From contig JBGQHM010000157.1 in NCBI GenBank assembly GCA_041497995.1, positions 1 through 13,796 of the forward strand: a stretch of DNA of 13,796 nt, in the 5' to 3' direction. Under the pieces are notes generated by a model. The model ran no database searches and was not told the DNA's origin. It saw nothing but the letters and a program-made list of their open reading frames with translations. Positions 1-5,584 of this stretch are shown here, piece after piece; within the stretch, counting starts at the first letter, position 1; each line of letters begins with the position of its first letter. The translations under genes and the position numbers were made by a program. This stretch comes from DATKMS01 sp041497995. GTDB lineage: Bacteria; Desulfobacterota; Binatia; HRBIN30.

Positions 1-54
1 AGCCTCCTTTTCCCGGTGTCGTTTCTATACTACTATATCCTCCTCTTCCGCTGA
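1..54 (+). CDS. cdsA: Phosphatidate cytidylyltransferase CdsA, C-terminal end only
   Basis: The first 17 codons of the window, in frame 1, read SLLFPVSFLYYYILLFR and end at TGA (52-54). CdsA proteins finish with a signature ending in D-R-x-D, followed directly by an S-L-L-F-type start of the last membrane helix and a tyrosine-rich end. This peptide matches that pattern. CdsA is an inner-membrane enzyme making CDP-diacylglycerol from phosphatidic acid and CTP, the substrate of the PssA encoded further down this window. rseP starts 23 bases after the stop; cdsA before rseP is a familiar bacterial arrangement, sometimes with dxr between them. The call rests on only 17 residues plus context, so the sequence upstream of the window would settle it. 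Confidence 0.6.
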   Translation, partial: SLLFPVSFLYYYILLFR

Positions 55-77
55 TCGACGCGGAGTCAGGAGCATTC

Positions 78-1154
78 ATGATCATCAGTATCATCGCGGC
101 CGTCATCGTTCTGGGCTTCCTGGTTTTCTTCCATGAGCTTGGACACTTCCTGGTAGCCAAGCGGACCGGCGTTGGCGTGCTGAAGTTCTCGATTGGCTTC
201 GGCCCGACGCTGATCGGCCGCCGCATCGGCGGCACCGACTATGTCATCAGCGCCATTCCACTTGGCGGCTTCGTCAAGATGGTGGGGGAGGATCCAGAGG
301 AAGCGGTGAGCGAAGCGGATCTGGGGAGGTCTTTTCAGCGACAGCGGCTGTGGAAGCGGATGGCCATCGTCCTCGCGGGGCCGTGCGCCAACCTGGTGTT
401 CGCGGCCATTGCCTTCAGTATCGTGTTTGCCGTGTACGGAGCGCGGATCCCCAGCGAGGCGGCGAAGGTCGGTGGCGTCATGGACGGGATGCCGGCCGCG
501 GTTGCCGGATTGAAGAACGGCGACGTCATCGTCGCAGTCAACGACGCCAAAGTGGAGAAGTGGGACAACCTGTCCGAAGCCATCCGCGCCAGTGGCGGCA
601 AGCCGGCTACGCTCACCGTCGAGCGCGACGGGGCGACGTTCCAAGTCCAGGTCACACCCGAGGCCAAGCCGGATAAGAACATCTTCGGTGAGACGCTCGG
701 CACGGCCTACGTGATCGGCGTTGAGCGCGGGTTCGACAGCGAAAAGGTCGGCGTGGTGACGGCGGTCGGGATGGGCATTCAGCAGACGGGGTGGTGGGTT
801 GAGACCTTGCTGGTGAGTCTCGTCAAAATGTTCCAGGGGAAGATCCCTGCGAAGGACATCGGCGGCCCCATCCTCATCGCGCAGGCCGCAGGTCAGCAGG
901 CGCGGCTCGGGTTTGAGTACCTGCTCCACTTCATGGCGGTGATCAGCGTCAACCTGGGTGTGCTGAACCTGTTGCCCATCCCCGTGCTTGATGGCGGCCA
1001 CTTCCTGTTCTTCGCACTCGAAGCGATTCTGCGACGCCCGCTCGAGCTGCGGCACCGTGAAATCGCGCAACAAGTTGGCTTGGTCGTGTTGATCTGCTTG
1101 ATGGCGTTCGCCTTCTACAACGACATCGCGCGGGTCTTGCAAGGGTGGGGTTAG
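78..1154 (+). CDS. rseP: RIP metalloprotease RseP (site-2 protease)
   Basis: Intramembrane zinc metalloprotease that cleaves membrane-anchored regulators such as anti-sigma factors and clears signal-peptide remnants. The HExxH zinc motif is HELGH at residues 19-23 in the first membrane helix. A GG-F-K-M-G block (63-70, GGFVKMVG) follows. A single PDZ domain spans about 120-195, and the second active-site motif, NLLPIPVLDGG (297-307), supplies Asp305 as the third zinc ligand. At 358 aa with one PDZ domain it is the short type; E. coli RseP is about 450 aa with two. The start is supported by CAGGAG (67-72), five bases before ATG 78. tsaB begins 3 bases after its stop, suggesting co-transcription. 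The gene is intact and the family call is secure; its substrate here is unknown. Confidence 0.96.
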   Translation: MIISIIAAVIVLGFLVFFHELGHFLVAKRTGVGVLKFSIGFGPTLIGRRIGGTDYVISAIPLGGFVKMVGEDPEEAVSEADLGRSFQRQRLWKRMAIVLAGPCANLVFAAIAFSIVFAVYGARIPSEAAKVGGVMDGMPAAVAGLKNGDVIVAVNDAKVEKWDNLSEAIRASGGKPATLTVERDGATFQVQVTPEAKPDKNIFGETLGTAYVIGVERGFDSEKVGVVTAVGMGIQQTGWWVETLLVSLVKMFQGKIPAKDIGGPILIAQAAGQQARLGFEYLLHFMAVISVNLGVLNLLPIPVLDGGHFLFFALEAILRRPLELRHREIAQQVGLVVLICLMAFAFYNDIARVLQGWG

Positions 1155-1157
1155 CGG

Positions 1158-1844
1158 GTGAGGATTCTTGGAGTAGACACCGCCACCTGGAGGGCAAGCG
1201 TCGGCCTTGTCGTCGACAGAACAGTTGTCGCCGAGCAGTCGCTTTTGACCACGGGCAATCACGCCGCATCGTTGCTGCCGCTGATCGACGATGTCCTTCG
1301 CCAAGCCGCATGCCCGGTCGATGCGCTTGATGCACTCGCAGTATCGAGCGGCCCTGGATCGTTCACAGGACTCCGCATTGCACTGAGCGTTGCCAAGGGG
1401 ATCGCGTACGCAACCGGTGCTCGTCTCGTTGCGGTCCCGACCCTGGAGGCGTTGGCGCGCACCGTCGCCGATCACCACGGTGTTATCTGCACGGTACTCG
1501 ATGCGCGCAAGGGGGAGTTGTACGCTGCATCATTCGAGTCGAGTGCCGCCGGGTTGAAGCGCCTCACTGCCGACGCACTGGTCACGCCCGAGTCGCTGCT
1601 CGACGCACTTCCCACTCCCTGCGTAGTGCTGGGCGACGCGGTGGAACGCTACGGCGCACTGATCGAGAGCCGATTGGGTCGACAGGTCACGCTTCTCCCG
1701 TTCGAAACGCACGCGCCACGTGGCGGTGTTGTTGCCGCAATCGGTTTGGAGCGTCTGCAGGCGGGGCAGGCAGCTGATGTACATCAGCTGGAACCTTTCT
1801 ACATCCGGCCATCAGAGGCCGAGGTGAACGCCGCAAGAGTTTGA
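1158..1844 (+). CDS. tsaB: tRNA threonylcarbamoyladenosine biosynthesis protein TsaB
   Basis: TsaB is the non-catalytic partner of TsaD that, with TsaE, transfers threonylcarbamoyl to A37 of ANN-decoding tRNAs in the cytoplasm. The N-terminus MRILGVDTAT is the first phosphate-binding strand of the ASKHA fold. The TsaB/TsaD signature SSGPGSFTGLRI sits at 63-74, and the H-A-A-S-L-L segment (35-40) is also typical. The length of 228 aa is normal for TsaB; TsaD would be over 330 aa. It starts with GTG at 1158, three bases after the rseP stop, with GGGTGGGG (1143-1150) as a possible ribosome site inside the rseP end. The next gene has its own likely promoter, so this probably ends the cdsA-rseP-tsaB transcription unit, although no T-rich terminator is visible after it. 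Confidence 0.94.
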   Translation: MRILGVDTATWRASVGLVVDRTVVAEQSLLTTGNHAASLLPLIDDVLRQAACPVDALDALAVSSGPGSFTGLRIALSVAKGIAYATGARLVAVPTLEALARTVADHHGVICTVLDARKGELYAASFESSAAGLKRLTADALVTPESLLDALPTPCVVLGDAVERYGALIESRLGRQVTLLPFETHAPRGGVVAAIGLERLQAGQAADVHQLEPFYIRPSEAEVNAARV

Positions 1845-1875
1845 AATTACGAACGTTTGCCCATTTTCGACTAGT

Positions 1876-1904
1876 TTGACAGGCTGGCAGCAGTCGGCTA
1901 CACC
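1876..1904 (+). promoter_or_regulatory. Likely sigma-70 promoter for the DUF465 gene and ilvNC cluster
   Basis: A perfect -35 box TTGACA (1876-1881) is followed after exactly 17 bases by TACACC (1899-1904), a 3/6 match to the -10 consensus. It lies in the 89-base gap after tsaB and would start transcription around 1911, about 23 bases before the ATG at 1934, leaving room for the GGAG ribosome site. The same combination, TTGACA-17-TACAC, occurs before the leuA leader peptide (5328-5356), which strengthens both calls. Confidence 0.5.
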
Positions 1905-1933
1905 TGTCGCCTGCCTACCGTTGGAGTGTGCTC

Positions 1934-2176
1934 ATGGAGAAAAAGGACGAGGAACTGATTCAGTCGCTGCTCGAGCGCGAGCCCGAGCTCAAGCAGCACT
2001 ACGAAGAGCACTTGATGCTCGAGCAGCAGCTGGCGGACTTCAACCGCAAGCTCTACCTGACGCCTGAGCAGGAAATCGAGAAGAAGGCGCTGCAGAAGCG
2101 CAAGCTCATCGGCAAGGACCGCATCATGCAGATCCTCGACAAGCATCGAGCACCGTCGCGAGGAGCGAGCGCGTAG
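1934..2176 (+). CDS. DUF465 (YdcH/SlyX-like) small coiled-coil protein
   Basis: An 80-residue, highly charged helical protein. The stretch E-H-L-M-L-E-Q-Q-L, then R-K-L-Y-L-T-P-E-Q-E-I-E and finally L-Q-K-R-K-L-I-G-K-D-R-I follows the DUF465/YdcH pattern of a helical hairpin with a Y-L-T-P-E-E turn and K-x-K-L-x-x-K-D-x-I near the end. No biochemical function is established for the family. ATG 1934 is preferred over the in-frame GTG at 1928 because GGAG (1923-1926) lies 7 bases from the ATG but only one from the GTG. It stands between a likely promoter and ilvN, in the place where ilvB often sits. A last segment rich in Arg, Ala and Ser is probably disordered. Confidence 0.8.
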   Translation: MEKKDEELIQSLLEREPELKQHYEEHLMLEQQLADFNRKLYLTPEQEIEKKALQKRKLIGKDRIMQILDKHRAPSRGASA

Positions 2177-2187
2177 CGACATGCGCC

Positions 2188-2203
2188 GGCGCCTCAGGGC
2201 GCC
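2188..2203 (+). repeat. Short inverted repeat between DUF465 gene and ilvN
   Basis: GGCGCC (2188-2193) and GGCGCC (2198-2203) can pair around a TCAG loop in the 54-base gap before ilvN. No run of T follows, so it is not a convincing intrinsic terminator. It may be a processing or stability hairpin, or chance in GC-rich DNA. Confidence 0.3.
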
Positions 2204-2230
2204 TTCGCTACCGACTGCGAGCATGAGGCC

Positions 2231-2746
2231 ATGCGCCATACCATATCCGTACTGGTGGAGAACGAGTTCGGCGTACTGGCCCGCGTCGCCGGGCTTTTCA
2301 GTGGGCGCGGTTTCAACATCGAGAGCCTGACGGTCGCCGAGACATTGGATCCCACCGTCTCCCGGATCACCTTGGTGACCCGCGGCGACGATCAGATCCT
2401 CGAACAGATCGAGAAGCAACTCAATAAGCTCATCAGCGTCATCAAGGTCAGCGACTTCGCAGAGAGCCCGCACGTCGAACGAGAGATGGCGCTCATCAAA
2501 GTGACGGCAGACGAGAAGACGCGCGCCGAGGTCATCAACATCGTCGACATCTTCCGCGGCAAAGTCATCGACGTCGGCCCGCAGTCCTACATCGTCGAAG
2601 TGACCGGTGGCGAAGAGAAGATCCAAGCCATCCTCGAGCTGCTGCGTCCCCTTGGCATCAAAGAAATCGTCCGGACCGGGACGGTCGCGATGCATCGCGG
2701 GGTGCGTGTCCTCGGTGTGCGAGAAGGAAAAGAGAAAGCGGCATGA
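2231..2746 (+). CDS. ilvN: Acetolactate synthase small (regulatory) subunit IlvN
   Basis: Regulatory subunit of acetohydroxyacid synthase, the first common enzyme of valine, leucine and isoleucine synthesis; it activates the catalytic subunit and carries valine feedback inhibition. The N-terminal ACT domain is clear (residues 4-75: ISVLVENEFGVLARVAGLFS, with N11, G14 and N29 at the usual ligand-binding positions). A second, C-terminal ACT-like domain runs from about 84 to 155 and ends in the family motif RTGTVAMHRG (148-157). At 171 aa it has the standard length. ATG 2231 gives the normal N-terminus; the only ribosome-site-like bases are GAGG (2225-2228), rather close. It overlaps ilvC by ATGA (2743-2746), implying translational coupling. 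The catalytic partner IlvB is not encoded in the window. Confidence 0.97.
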   Translation: MRHTISVLVENEFGVLARVAGLFSGRGFNIESLTVAETLDPTVSRITLVTRGDDQILEQIEKQLNKLISVIKVSDFAESPHVEREMALIKVTADEKTRAEVINIVDIFRGKVIDVGPQSYIVEVTGGEEKIQAILELLRPLGIKEIVRTGTVAMHRGVRVLGVREGKEKAA

Positions 2747-3759
2747 ATATCTACTACGACAAAGACGCGGACCTGAAACACCTCAAAGGTAAGAAGGTCG
2801 CGGTCATCGGTTACGGCAGCCAAGGTCACGCACACGCCAACAATCTGCGCGACAGCGGTGTCGACGTCATCGTCGGTCTGAAGCGTGATGGGAGCTCCTG
2901 GCCCAAGGCGGTCGCTGCTGGCTTGACGGTGCTGGACACCGCGGAAGCCGCCAAGGTGGCCGATGTCCTCATGATCGTCGTTCCAGACGAGCTGGGTGGC
3001 GAGCTCTATGAGCGCGACATCGCGCCGGGCCTGCGTGACGGTAAGTACCTCGCATTCGCCCACGGCTTCAATATCCACTTCAAACGCATCGTGCCGCCGC
3101 CGAAGGTCAACGTCTTCATGGTGGCGCCGAAGGGACCCGGACATCTCGTGCGCAGCGAGTTCCAGAAGGGACGCGGCGTCCCGTGTCTGCTCGCCATTCA
3201 CCAGGATCCGAGCGGGGACACGCGGGAGGTTGGCCTCGCATACGCCAAGGGTATCGGCGGCACGCGCGCCGCGGTGCTCGAGACCAGTTTCAAGGAAGAG
3301 ACAGAGACCGATCTGTTCGGTGAGCAGTCCGTGCTCTGCGGCGGGCTCACCGAGCTGATCCGCGCCGGTTACGAGACGCTCGTGGACGCGGGCTACGCAC
3401 CGGAGATGGCCTACTTCGAGTGCTTGCACGAGGTGAAGCTGATCGTCGATCTGATCTACGAAGGCGGCGTCGCCAACATGCGGTACTCGATCAGCAACAC
3501 CGCCGAGTACGGCGACATGACGCGCGGCCCGAAGGTGATCGGCAAAGAAACGCGCGAGGCGATGAAGAAGATCCTCGCGGATATCCAGAGCGGTAAGTTC
3601 GCCGACGAGTGGATCACCGAGTACCAGTGCGGCATGCCGCACTTCCGTGAGCTTCGCAAGGAAGCGGGCAATCATCCCATCGAGAAGGTCGGTGCCAAGC
3701 TGCGCGGCATGATGCCATGGCTGGCGTCCGATCGTCTGGTCGACAAGTCGAAGAACTGA
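2743..3759 (+). CDS. ilvC: Ketol-acid reductoisomerase IlvC (class I)
   Basis: Converts acetolactate and acetohydroxybutyrate to dihydroxy acids by a Mg-dependent alkyl shift and NAD(P)H reduction, the second shared step of branched-chain amino acid synthesis. The Rossmann motif GYGSQGHAHA is at 23-32. The cofactor-specificity loop is GLKRDGSSW (45-53), whose Arg48 and serines suggest NADPH. The catalytic histidine is in AHGF (His107). The Mg ligands are Asp190 and Glu194 in the TDLFGEQ block and Glu226 and Glu230 in FECLHE; Ser251 follows in SISNTAEYGD. At 338 aa it is the short class I form. A purine-rich GAAGGAAAAGAG precedes the ATG. Overlap with ilvN indicates one operon, and psd starts 13 bases downstream. 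It is complete, with all key residues present. Confidence 0.98.
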   Translation: MNIYYDKDADLKHLKGKKVAVIGYGSQGHAHANNLRDSGVDVIVGLKRDGSSWPKAVAAGLTVLDTAEAAKVADVLMIVVPDELGGELYERDIAPGLRDGKYLAFAHGFNIHFKRIVPPPKVNVFMVAPKGPGHLVRSEFQKGRGVPCLLAIHQDPSGDTREVGLAYAKGIGGTRAAVLETSFKEETETDLFGEQSVLCGGLTELIRAGYETLVDAGYAPEMAYFECLHEVKLIVDLIYEGGVANMRYSISNTAEYGDMTRGPKVIGKETREAMKKILADIQSGKFADEWITEYQCGMPHFRELRKEAGNHPIEKVGAKLRGMMPWLASDRLVDKSKN

Positions 3760-3772
3760 ACGCGGGGGCCGC

Positions 3773-4444
3773 GTGAGCCGCGAGGCCGTCCCACTTGCCA
3801 ACGAAGGATTCCGCGTGCCGCTCGCCCGTGAGGGCTACCCCCTCATGGGTGGCGCCACGCTCGTCACCGTCGCCTTGTTTGTCCTGGGTTGGACGATTTC
3901 CGGCGGCGCCGCACTGGCGCTGACCATCTTCATCGTCAGCTTCTTTCGTGATCCAGAGCGCACCCCGCCGACAGAACCTGGGCTCATCGTCTCACCAGCC
4001 GACGGGCGGGTCATCAAAGTGGCCCGCATGCGCGATGACCGGTTTCTGAACGGCGAGGCGACGCTGGTGAGCATCTTCATGTCACCGCTCAACGTCCACG
4101 TGAACCGCGCGCCGGCCACCGGTCGCGTGCTCGACATCCGCTACAACCCCGGCAAGTACTTTCGCGCGTTCGCAGACAAGGCGTCGCTGGACAACGAGCA
4201 GAATGCGGTACTCATGGAGGACGAGCAGGGGCGGCGGCTGTGCGTCGTGCAGATCGCCGGGTTTCTGGCCCGCCGCATTGTTTGTTATCTTCGTGCCGGC
4301 ATGCCGATCGAACGGGGACACCGCTACGGGATGATCATGTTCGGATCGCGCGCCGACATCTACCTCCCCCCCGCTGCGCACGTACGCGTCAACGTCGGTG
4401 ATCGCGCGCGCGGTGGGCTGACGGTGATTGCGGAGTGGATATGA
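3773..4444 (+). CDS. psd: Phosphatidylserine decarboxylase, short (Psd-A-like) form
   Basis: Pyruvoyl-dependent membrane enzyme making phosphatidylethanolamine from the phosphatidylserine produced by PssA, encoded immediately downstream. Two hydrophobic segments lie near the N-terminus (about 26-56), followed by FFRDPER, SPADGRV (74-80), the N-V-H-V-N-R-A-P block around His109, and FGSRADIYLP (190-199). In this short subfamily the self-cleavage site is the Gly-Ser of FGS (191-192), replacing the LGST of the E. coli-type enzyme; Ser192 would become the pyruvoyl group of the alpha chain. The length of 223 aa fits this subfamily. GTG 3773 is used, with a G-rich stretch (3764-3768) just upstream. 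It overlaps pssA by ATGA, so the two consecutive enzymes are probably translated in step. Confidence 0.95.
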   Translation: MSREAVPLANEGFRVPLAREGYPLMGGATLVTVALFVLGWTISGGAALALTIFIVSFFRDPERTPPTEPGLIVSPADGRVIKVARMRDDRFLNGEATLVSIFMSPLNVHVNRAPATGRVLDIRYNPGKYFRAFADKASLDNEQNAVLMEDEQGRRLCVVQIAGFLARRIVCYLRAGMPIERGHRYGMIMFGSRADIYLPPAAHVRVNVGDRARGGLTVIAEWI

Positions 4445-5331
4445 ACGAGAGCGACCAGTGGCCGACTCGTCGCCGGCGGGCATCCAACTCGCTACGCAAG
4501 GGCGTCTACGTCCTTCCCAGCTTGATCACCACTGGCGGGCTCTTCGCCGGCTTTTACTCGGTGATCGCCAGCTTCCGTGGCGATTTCTTTTGGGCCGCGA
4601 CCGCCATCTTGATCGCCAACATTTTCGATATTCTCGACGGCCGCGTCGCCCGCCTCACCAACACCACGAGCCGCTTCGGCATCGAGTATGATTCGCTCGC
4701 CGACCTGGTCGCGTTCGGTGTAGCTCCCGGGATCCTGGTGTACCGTTGGGCACTCGAGCCGTGGGGTTCATGGGGATGGTTGGCGGCTTCCTTGTATGTC
4801 ACCTGTGGTGCCTTGCGCCTAGCCCGCTTCAACGTCCAATACGACAACGCGGAGAAGCGCCACTTCTCCGGGCTGCCGATTCCGGCCGCCGCCGAGGTCA
4901 TCGCTTCCACGGTTCTGCTGTACTGCTACTTGGGTGGCGAAGGCGTGACCCACAAGCACGCGCTCCTGCTGGTCCTGACCTACGTGCTGGCGGGCTTGAT
5001 GGTCAGTAACGTGAAGTACTTCAGCTTCAAAGAAACCGAGCTGTACCGTCGTCAGCCGTTCTGGATGCTGGTTGCGGTGATCGTCGTGTTGAAGCTGCTC
5101 ATCGCCGAGCCCCAGATCATGCTGTTCGCCGGCTTCTCGCTCTACGCATCCTCCGGGCCGCTGCGCTGGGCGGTCAAGCGCGTGCGTGTGGAGCTGCGCC
5201 GACGCGGCCGGCGGGCCGACGACGAGCCGGCCGCCGCGTCGAGCGAGCCGGGTCCCGAAGCGCGTGAGATGCCGCCTCCTCGGCCGCCACTCGAGCTGGC
5301 ACCCCGGCCGGGACGGAAGGTCGGCTCTTGA
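4441..5331 (+). CDS. pssA: CDP-diacylglycerol-serine O-phosphatidyltransferase PssA
   Basis: Integral-membrane CDP-alcohol phosphotransferase condensing CDP-diacylglycerol with serine to give phosphatidylserine. The family signature DG-x2-AR-x8-G-x3-D-x3-D is exact in LDGRVARLTNTTSRFG followed by IEYDSLAD (about residues 65-88). Several hydrophobic helices follow. The start is ATG 4441, not the in-frame GTG 4435, because GGAG (4432-4435) lies 5 bases upstream and the ATG overlaps the psd stop as ATGA (4441-4444). The last 45 or so residues form an Arg-, Pro- and Glu-rich tail (LRRRGRR, then PPPRPP), probably cytoplasmic and disordered, with no assigned role. The stop codon TGA lies inside the -35 box of the next promoter. 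Confidence 0.96.
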   Translation: MNESDQWPTRRRRASNSLRKGVYVLPSLITTGGLFAGFYSVIASFRGDFFWAATAILIANIFDILDGRVARLTNTTSRFGIEYDSLADLVAFGVAPGILVYRWALEPWGSWGWLAASLYVTCGALRLARFNVQYDNAEKRHFSGLPIPAAAEVIASTVLLYCYLGGEGVTHKHALLLVLTYVLAGLMVSNVKYFSFKETELYRRQPFWMLVAVIVVLKLLIAEPQIMLFAGFSLYASSGPLRWAVKRVRVELRRRGRRADDEPAAASSEPGPEAREMPPPRPPLELAPRPGRKVGS

Positions 5332-5356
5332 CAAGCCCCGCAGCGTCCTTTACACA
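5328..5356 (+). promoter_or_regulatory. Promoter of the leu leader/leuAB unit
   Basis: TTGACA (5328-5333) and TACACA (5351-5356) are separated by exactly 17 bases. The -35 box contains the TGA stop of pssA (5329-5331). Transcription should begin at about 5363-5366, which coincides with the ATG of the leader peptide at 5366. Position, spacing and similarity to the element at 1876-1904 support it. It is a prediction from sequence; upstream read-through from pssA is also possible. Confidence 0.65.
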
Positions 5357-5365
5357 AACCGCACG

Positions 5366-5449
5366 ATGAACGTTTCCCGTAACGCATTGGGACTCTCTCT
5401 GCTGGGGCTACTGCTTCTGAGCCCGCCCGTGCGTCTGGGGGAAGCGTAG
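5366..5449 (+). CDS. leuL: Leucine-rich leader peptide of the leuA attenuator
   Basis: A 27-codon ORF from ATG 5366 to TAG 5447. Nine codons are leucine (codons 8, 10, 12, 13, 15-18 and 24), eight of them within codons 8-18, and several synonymous Leu codons are used (TTG, CTC, CTG, CTA, CTT). This is the hallmark of a leader peptide that senses charged tRNA-Leu. The Leu block lies just before segment 1 of the attenuator (5421-5434), so a ribosome stalled early in it leaves segment 1 free. No Shine-Dalgarno sequence precedes the ATG, and the promoter predicts a 5' end within about 3 bases of it, so translation is probably leaderless. The hydrophobic run could suggest a secretion signal, but nothing follows it. 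Confidence 0.85.
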   Translation: MNVSRNALGLSLLGLLLLSPPVRLGEA

Positions 5450-5529
5450 ACAAAATTACGCAACCGAAGGACGCCACGGGCGGGCAGCTGTCCGTGGCGT
5501 TTGTGTTTCTAGAAGGGCCACGGGTAGCT
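5421..5529 (+). promoter_or_regulatory. Antiterminator region of the leucine attenuator (1:2 and 3:4 pairings)
   Basis: Two alternative helices compete with the two terminators. Segment 1 (5421-5434) pairs with segment 2 (5471-5485) over 14 base pairs with one bulged C (5475). Segment 3 (5486-5498) pairs with segment 4 (5517-5529) over 13 base pairs, of which two are G-U (5490/5525 and 5491/5524). Segments 2 and 3 abut exactly at 5485/5486, so both helices can coexist, and together they disrupt both terminators. Expected logic: when leucine is scarce the ribosome stalls in the Leu codons, 1:2 and 3:4 form and leuA is transcribed. When leucine is plentiful the ribosome covers segment 1 and the terminators form. 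No T-box consensus is present. The pairings are read directly; the regulation is inferred. Confidence 0.8.
5471..5508 (+). terminator. First attenuator terminator (segments 2:3)
   Basis: ACGCCACGG (5471-5479) pairs perfectly with CCGTGGCGT (5492-5500) across a 12-base loop, and TTGTGTTT follows (5501-5508). A 9-bp GC-rich stem with a T-rich tail is a good Rho-independent terminator. It lies between leader peptide and leuA, and its arms are shared with the antiterminator helices. Confidence 0.85.
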
Positions 5530-5552
5530 TCCCCCGCGGCCCTTCTTACTTT
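5511..5552 (+). terminator. Second attenuator terminator (segments 4:5)
   Basis: AGAAGGGCC (5511-5519) pairs perfectly with GGCCCTTCT (5538-5546). After one A-C mismatch, CGGG (5521-5524) pairs with CCCG (5533-5536), closing an 8-base loop. The tail TTACTTT (5546-5552) is only moderately T-rich, so this terminator may be weaker than the first. Its left arm overlaps segment 4, so the 3:4 antiterminator excludes it. Confidence 0.7.
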
Positions 5553-5584
5553 GGGCGGCAGCCCAGATCGGAGGTGGAAGCAAC

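Noticed and set aside
26..31. TATACT as a -10 box before rseP
   Set aside because: No matching -35 at usable spacing, and the bases encode the tyrosine-rich end of cdsA.
66..1478. 470-codon open frame on the minus strand across rseP and tsaB
   Set aside because: It lies opposite two clear genes, has a charge-rich low-information translation without motifs, and is expected from third-position GC bias.
2188..2203. Intrinsic terminator before ilvN
   Set aside because: The 6-bp hairpin is not followed by a T run, and ilvN would be cut off from the promoter at 1876.
2587..3801. 404-codon minus-strand frame opposite ilvN-ilvC
   Set aside because: Antisense shadow of well-supported genes; no family motif.
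5553..5584. T-box riboswitch before leuA, suggested by GGAGGTGGAAG
   Set aside because: No AGGGTGGNACCGCG core or upstream specifier stem; the bases are the leuA ribosome site, and the leader peptide explains the regulation.
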